A stretch of DNA of 64,000 bases from Acidobacteriota bacterium (lineage in GTDB: Bacteria; Acidobacteriota; Blastocatellia; Pyrinomonadales; Pyrinomonadaceae), in contig JADJOS010000001.1 of assembly GCA_016713675.1 (NCBI GenBank), forward strand, positions 1,178,001 through 1,242,000, read 5' to 3'. The position numbers were made by a program, and so were the translations under genes. Each line of letters begins with the position of its first letter. Positions within the stretch are counted from its first letter, which is position 1. The notes under the pieces are model-generated. The model was not told the DNA's origin, made no database searches, and saw only the letters and a program-made list of their open reading frames with translations. Positions 60,310 to 64,000 of this stretch are shown here, piece after piece.

Positions 60310-61104
60310 ATGGGCGAACCTCCAGACAAACTAACGCATATATGGTTCGATTGGGGAATGATCAGACGGTCACTAGTGCGACCATATCGGGTGCCGGTGT
60401 CGATGGTCTTTTTCCTCGCTTTGGTTCCCTTCTATGTCCTGATCCCGGAATTCCTGCCGCCCGAAGTGAGATACTCGCCCGCACTTGAGCTCGATCGAGC
60501 TTTGCCTCTGCTGCCATCCTGGGCGCTCGTGTACGGAGCCCTTTACTTGTTCTTGATATTGCTTCCTATCTTTGTCGTCAGACATGACGAGCTCGTCCGG
60601 CGGATGTTCAATGCCTATCTGCTGACCTGGATCACGGCGTACCTTTTTTTCTTCGTTCTCTATCCGACGGTCGCACCCCGGCCCGAAATTATAACCGGCG
60701 AAGGATTTGGAACGTGGGGCCTGCGTGCACTCTATTCGGCCGACCCACCGTACAACTGTTTTCCGTCACTCCATGTGGCACATTCTTTCGTGTCGGCGCT
60801 GGCGTGTTCCCGTGTGCATCGCGGACTTGGGGTCGTCGCGACGATATTTGCGACGCTCGTCGCCGTCTCCACGCTGTTAACAAAACAGCACTTTATGCTG
60901 GATCTGATCGCGGGCATCTTTCTCGCCACAGTCGCCTACGCCATCTTTCTGCGCAGTTACCCTTATGACCGGATCTCCAAATTCGACCGGCGAATCGCCC
61001 CTGCCATTGCAATGTGCGTCGGAGCGCTCGTCGCTGCCGTCCTCGCTATTTCCTGGTTGGCTTACATCTGGGGCGGCGAGACGCAATTCACATTCGGACC
61101 GTGA
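60310..61104 (+). CDS. PAP2-family membrane phosphatase lying inside the methyltransferase gene
   Basis: The start is unsure; ATG 60310 gives 264 aa (others: TTG 60211, ATG 60358). Five or six membrane segments. PAP2 motifs of the inositol-phosphorylceramide-synthase/AUR1-like branch are present: YPTVAPRP (motif 1), CFPSLHVAHSFV (motif 2, PSLH in place of PSGH) and TKQHFMLDLIAG (motif 3, with catalytic His and Asp). These enzymes hydrolyse or transfer phospho-groups of lipids such as undecaprenyl-PP or phosphatidate. The gene seems intact. It sits exactly where the middle of the methyltransferase is missing, so it arrived with a replacement or insertion event; no clear target duplication is seen. 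Confidence 0.85.
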   Translation: MGEPPDKLTHIWFDWGMIRRSLVRPYRVPVSMVFFLALVPFYVLIPEFLPPEVRYSPALELDRALPLLPSWALVYGALYLFLILLPIFVVRHDELVRRMFNAYLLTWITAYLFFFVLYPTVAPRPEIITGEGFGTWGLRALYSADPPYNCFPSLHVAHSFVSALACSRVHRGLGVVATIFATLVAVSTLLTKQHFMLDLIAGIFLATVAYAIFLRSYPYDRISKFDRRIAPAIAMCVGALVAAVLAISWLAYIWGGETQFTFGP

Positions 61105-61378
61105 AAGTCGCTTCTCCGGGTCCGTCGAGGTACGCCGCGCGGCGATAGACAGCAACACCCCTTCGCACTTCTCGAACGCATCATTCAGGCATCGTCGAAC
61201 GAAGGCGACGTAGTTCCCGATCCTTTCTGCGGCTGCGGAACGACAATCGCGGCGGCTCAGAAACTTAACCGCGAATGGACCGGTATTGATGTCACTCATC
61301 TCGCCGTCGGCCTCATGAAACTGCGGCTGCAAGACTCGTTCAATATGGTTCCTGTTGGTACAAAAAAGACAACAAAAA

Positions 61379-61545
61379 GCTCCCCTCCTTACGAAGGAGG
61401 GGTGGCACCCGCTTCGGGTGACGGGGTGGTTCTCTCTCCCGCGACCGAAGACGCATCGCTCACTATAGAACCACCTGCACAAACCGAAACTAAAAACCAC
61501 CCCGTCGGCGAAACGCCGCCACCCCTCCTTCGTAAGGAGGGGAGC
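61379..61545. mobile_element. 167-bp MITE-like inverted-repeat element
   Basis: Ends are perfect 28-bp inverted repeats (61379-61406 and 61518-61545), each itself palindromic around CTCCTTACGAAGGAG. Inner perfect 12-bp arms follow, GACGGGGTGGTT (61420-61431) and AACCACCCCGTC (61495-61506). The core of about 60 bp is non-coding in origin. It is inserted in the methyltransferase ruin and supplies the residues SPPYEGGVA and PPLLRKEGS, phrases I recall from many unrelated annotated proteins. No transposase in the window. Confidence 0.85.
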
Positions 61546-61800
61546 CTTTAGTACCGCGTCATCGGCCAACCCGAGGACATTGAAGGAGCACGCGAACTCG
61601 CGGACAAGGACAAATATGGCTTCCAGTTGGTGGATTCTGCCGCTGATCGGAGCGAAAGCATTCGGCTCGGAGGCCGGAAAGAAAGAGGTCAAGAAAGGCG
61701 CGGACGGCGGCATCGACGGAATGATCGTCTTTACCGACGATAATTCGGGCAAAGCAAAGAAAGTTATCGTCTCGGTCAAAGGCGGCGACGAACACGTCGC

Positions 61801-62465
61801 CGTTTCGTACGATCCCAACTGTCTCCCATCAGCGTCCATTTTTCCCATTACTGCCCAGCCGTACCCTTACACCCATTGGCTTCCCATGTTTCTCACGGCT
61901 GTCTCTGCGATTCAACGTGAATGATCTTTATAAGTTACGCTTCCTCTATAACTTACGCGGAAACGACAACAGACCTTAACCTTTTCTGACTGCCTCCACC
62001 GCCGTCGCCGCAGGTGTTGGGATGTGCCAGATCGACACATTACGCCTGATGAGGTGTTAGGCGATCCTTGCGGTTCGGAAAATGACTGCGATCAGATCGA
62101 GCTGTTTCGACTAAAATCTCCGTCGAAACTAGCGCCGAAACGACACAAATGGCCATTTTGATACATCGAAAAACGATGGGTGTGGTGGGCGCTCTGCTGG
62201 GGCGATGCGTGGCCGTTATCGGTTTTCAGCGGTGACGGCGGTGAATATCTCTGTCTCTAAGCAAAAAACGGATTGTCGCAGGCGTCAAAAAGATTGTCGC
62301 TGAGTCACTTTTTGATTGTCGCTAGCCGCAAAAATGCTGTCGCAACGCCTTCTTAAATTGTCACAGGATTTCCACGCATTTGACGCTTGTGATAACATTT
62401 CGTTCTCGAATGTATAACGGTTGCTTACAGCCCTCGTGATCCTATTCGGCGCGTAGGAGTATTTT
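61801..62465. other. About 660 bases without a gene, with repeat arrays
   Basis: Between the methyltransferase ruin and murA I see no supported gene. It holds two 12-bp near-identical direct repeats, TATAAGTTACGC (61929-61940) and TATAACTTACGC (61947-61958), 18 bases apart, and the five-copy ATTGTCGC array at 62271-62364. The rest looks like scrambled relics of accessory DNA. Confidence 0.6.
62271..62364. repeat. Five direct repeats of GATTGTCGC at 21-22 bp spacing
   Basis: GATTGTCGC at 62271-62279, 62292-62300 and 62314-62322, a variant TGCTGTCGC at 62335-62343 and AATTGTCAC at 62356-62364. Start-to-start spacing is 21, 22, 21 and 21 bases, two helical turns, so all copies lie on one face of the helix. 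This is the layout of TnsB-type transposase sites at Tn7-like/IS21-like ends, or of plasmid iterons, or of a cooperative operator. It ends about 100 bases before the murA start. Confidence 0.75.
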
Positions 62466-63764
62466 ATGGACAAGTTTTTGGTACGCGGCGGACGGCCGCT
62501 GCATGGAAAGATCGAGATCAGCGGTGCTAAGAATTCGGCATTGCCCTGCCTCGCGGCGACGCTGCTCTCATCCGAGACAGTGATATTGCACAACGTGCCT
62601 TATGTAAAGGATCTGATCACGTTTCGGCGGCTGCTAGAGGATCTCGGAGCGACCGCTTTGACGCCCGAATTGCGGACCGTCAAGGTGAATGCGTCAAATG
62701 TCCAGATATTCGAAGCACCGTACGAGTTGGTTAAAACCATGCGAGCGAGCGTCTTGGCACTCGGGCCGCTGCTCGCGAGATTTGGCCAGGCAAAGGTCAG
62801 CCTGCCCGGCGGCTGCGCCATCGGAACACGGCCGATCGACCTGCATCTGAAGGCGTTCGAGCAGCTCGGAGCGGTCGTTTCACTCGAATCGGGCGATGTC
62901 GTCGCACGTGCCCCGAAAGGCCGGCTGGTCGGCAATACCGTCGATTTTGAAAAGGTCACGGTCACCGGAACCGAGAACGTCATGATGGCCGCGTCACTCG
63001 CGATCGGCAAGACGATCATCAAGAACGCCGCTCAGGAACCCGAGATCGACGACCTCGCCGAGCTGCTGAACAAAATGGGAGCCCGCATCAAAGGTGCCGG
63101 AACTTCGGTCATCGAGATCGAAGGGGTCGAGGCCCTCAGCAGTGCCGAACACACTATCATTCCTGATCGCATCGAGACCGGAACGTTTATCGTCGCCGCA
63201 GCGATCACCGGCGGCGAGCTTGAGATCAAGAGCTGCCGTCCCGAACATCTGACTGCCGTGATCGAGAAGCTTCGCGAAGCCGGCGTCGATATCGAGGAGC
63301 TTAACCAAAGCACTCTCCGCGTTAAACGATCTAGCGGCGGCCTCAAAGCATCGGATGTTACGACCGAGCCGCATCCGCTTTTCCCGACCGATATGCAGGC
63401 CCAATACATGGCACTGATGACCCAGGCCGACGGCGAATCAAAGGTCGTCGAGACGATCTTCGAAAACCGTTTTATGCACGCCTCTGAATTGATCCGCATG
63501 GGCGCCGACATCCAGATCGCCGGTAATACCGCGACCGTTCGAGGCCGAACCCAACTCATGGGAGCCAAGATAATCGCATCCGACCTGCGTGCGTCGGCGT
63601 CGCTCGTGCTTGCGGCGTTATGTGCAGAGGGCGAAACGCGTATCGACCGTGTTTATCATATCGACCGCGGATACGAGACGATCGTTCGAAAATTGCGTTC
63701 GCTGGGAGCCGACATCGAGCGTGTTCAGGATACGTCGGGGAGCGTCCACGACACGACGGCTTGA
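62466..63764 (+). CDS. murA: UDP-N-acetylglucosamine 1-carboxyvinyltransferase
   Basis: First committed step of peptidoglycan synthesis: transfers enolpyruvate from PEP to UDP-GlcNAc; the fosfomycin target. The 432-aa protein has the N-terminal block GKIEISGAKNSALPCLAA (Lys22-type), the catalytic Cys117 in LPGGCAIGTRPIDLHL, so it is of the fosfomycin-sensitive Cys type, and the late DLRASASLVLAAL. A GTAGGAG-like ribosome site precedes ATG 62466. It marks the return to core genome after the decayed island. Confidence 0.97.
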   Translation: MDKFLVRGGRPLHGKIEISGAKNSALPCLAATLLSSETVILHNVPYVKDLITFRRLLEDLGATALTPELRTVKVNASNVQIFEAPYELVKTMRASVLALGPLLARFGQAKVSLPGGCAIGTRPIDLHLKAFEQLGAVVSLESGDVVARAPKGRLVGNTVDFEKVTVTGTENVMMAASLAIGKTIIKNAAQEPEIDDLAELLNKMGARIKGAGTSVIEIEGVEALSSAEHTIIPDRIETGTFIVAAAITGGELEIKSCRPEHLTAVIEKLREAGVDIEELNQSTLRVKRSSGGLKASDVTTEPHPLFPTDMQAQYMALMTQADGESKVVETIFENRFMHASELIRMGADIQIAGNTATVRGRTQLMGAKIIASDLRASASLVLAALCAEGETRIDRVYHIDRGYETIVRKLRSLGADIERVQDTSGSVHDTTA

Positions 63765-63816
63765 GATTTAAATTAACTAATTAGGGCGGCGTGTGATTTA
63801 ATTAAGTCATCTAAGT

Positions 63817-64000
63817 ATGGCTGTGAAAGATTGCATATTTTGTAAAATAGCTGCCGGCGAGATACCTTCGGCAAAGGTCTTTGAGGACGAACGGTGCCTC
63901 GCGTTCAACGATCTGTCGCCTCAGGCTCCGACGCATATTTTGATAATTCCGCGCGAGCATGTTGATTCGCTGGACAAAGCGGACGAAGCAATGAGTGCGA
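63817..64000 (+). CDS. HIT family protein (partial, runs off the window)
   Basis: The first 61 residues read MAVKDCIFCKIAAGEIPSA, VFEDERCLAFNDLSPQAPTH and ILIIPREHVDSL, the N-terminal half of a Hint-type HIT protein with the CxxC pair. The catalytic HxHxH part lies beyond the right edge. Hint proteins hydrolyse adenosine phosphoramidates. Confidence 0.93.
   Translation, partial: MAVKDCIFCKIAAGEIPSAKVFEDERCLAFNDLSPQAPTHILIIPREHVDSLDKADEAMSA

Larger units (their letters stand above)
59720..61800 (+). pseudogene. Broken site-specific DNA methyltransferase gene (DPPF class)
   Basis: 5' part (59720-60106): MNTLYYGDNLKILRDYI, catalytic DPPF in VDLVYLDPPFNSN, and LKPTGSLYLHCDPTA, then TAG. An intact relative continues with SHYLKLLLD. 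3' part (from about 61143): HPFALLERIIQASSNEGD, AdoMet motif DPFCGCGTT, WTGIDVTHLAVGL. About 250 residues of the middle are missing, and a PAP2 phosphatase gene occupies that place. Further damage: a 167-bp inverted-repeat element placing a TAG at 61549, a frame slip at about 61627 (FQ-TTG where relatives have FQWW), and loss of the end after IVSVKGG. This is a beta-type adenine methyltransferase of the orphan or type III-like group, now dead. Confidence 0.88.

Noticed and set aside
60877..61848. A 323-codon open frame on the minus strand
   Set aside because: It runs antisense through the PAP2 gene end, the methyltransferase remnant and the inverted-repeat element; three unrelated sources make one real gene implausible.
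62030..62065. Integron attC site (GTTAGGC core near 62055)
   Set aside because: Only one core-like word is present; the matching arm (GCCTAAC) is absent, with GCCTGAT instead, and no integrase or cassette array is near.
62271..62364. CRISPR array
   Set aside because: Repeat words are only 9 bases with 12-13 base spacers that are too short, and no cas gene is present.

Overview
The window reads as a chromosomal stretch of a Gram-negative, mid-GC bacterium, most likely an Acidobacteriota member of the Blastocatellia type. This is inferred from gene content: secreted FG-GAP repeat proteins with PT-rich linkers, carboxypeptidase-regulatory-domain outer membrane proteins, PD40 propeller proteins, TPR-CHAT proteases and LptE. 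No rRNA is present to confirm it. Three tRNA genes (Leu-CAA, Leu-CAG, Ser-GCU) are present, all with encoded CCA.

Layout. 1-3.6 kb: end of an unknown gene, a stand-alone DUF4157 (eCIS-core-like) protein, a SnoaL-like protein, and divergent argG/argH sharing a 32-bp gap. 3.6-10.5 kb: thioesterase-tilS-ftsH, then folP-membrane protein-lptE-holA. 10.5-14.9 kb: a Zn-ribbon protein and a PilT-type ATPase, then queA-rimI-thiE, all on the minus strand. 15-20.5 kb: two large secreted proteins, a tRNA and a SurA-N-like protein. 20.7-24.4 kb: a soluble histidine kinase with an NtrC-type sigma54 activator, then rsmG. 24.5-27.7 kb: the yggS-yggT-yggU cluster and yebC. 27.3-31.2 kb: a VOC protein, an acyltransferase-like membrane protein, a lipoprotein, DUF2277, a secreted EF-Tu-domain II/III protein and an alpha/beta hydrolase. 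31.2-36.2 kb: phenylalanine/tyrosine degradation (phhA, hppD, hmgA with a PD40 gene inside), divergent from a frameshifted Lrp/AsnC regulator. 36.2-40.9 kb: secreted TPR-CHAT protein, cupin, gltX, tRNA-Ser. 41-51 kb: outer membrane protein, a large membrane histidine kinase behind a good sigma54 promoter, MFS transporter, M61 peptidase, PD40 lipoprotein, DinB-like protein. 51.3-59.3 kb, minus strand: CHRD/FG-GAP surface protein and a four-gene row of ECF sigma factor, small helix/beta protein, TPR-CHAT protease and subtilisin. 59.5-62.4 kb: a decayed accessory island holding a broken DNA methyltransferase gene, a PAP2 phosphatase gene sitting in its middle, a 167-bp inverted-repeat element and an array of 21-22 bp repeats. 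62.5-64 kb: murA and the start of a HIT gene.

The strongest candidates for something under-described are the sigma/small protein/TPR-CHAT/subtilisin row, which resembles the protease-controlled sigma logic of type III-E CRISPR but without CRISPR; the exported protein built only of EF-Tu domains II and III; and the regularly phased repeat array next to the methyltransferase ruin. Several families of short palindromic repeats sit between or inside genes across the window.
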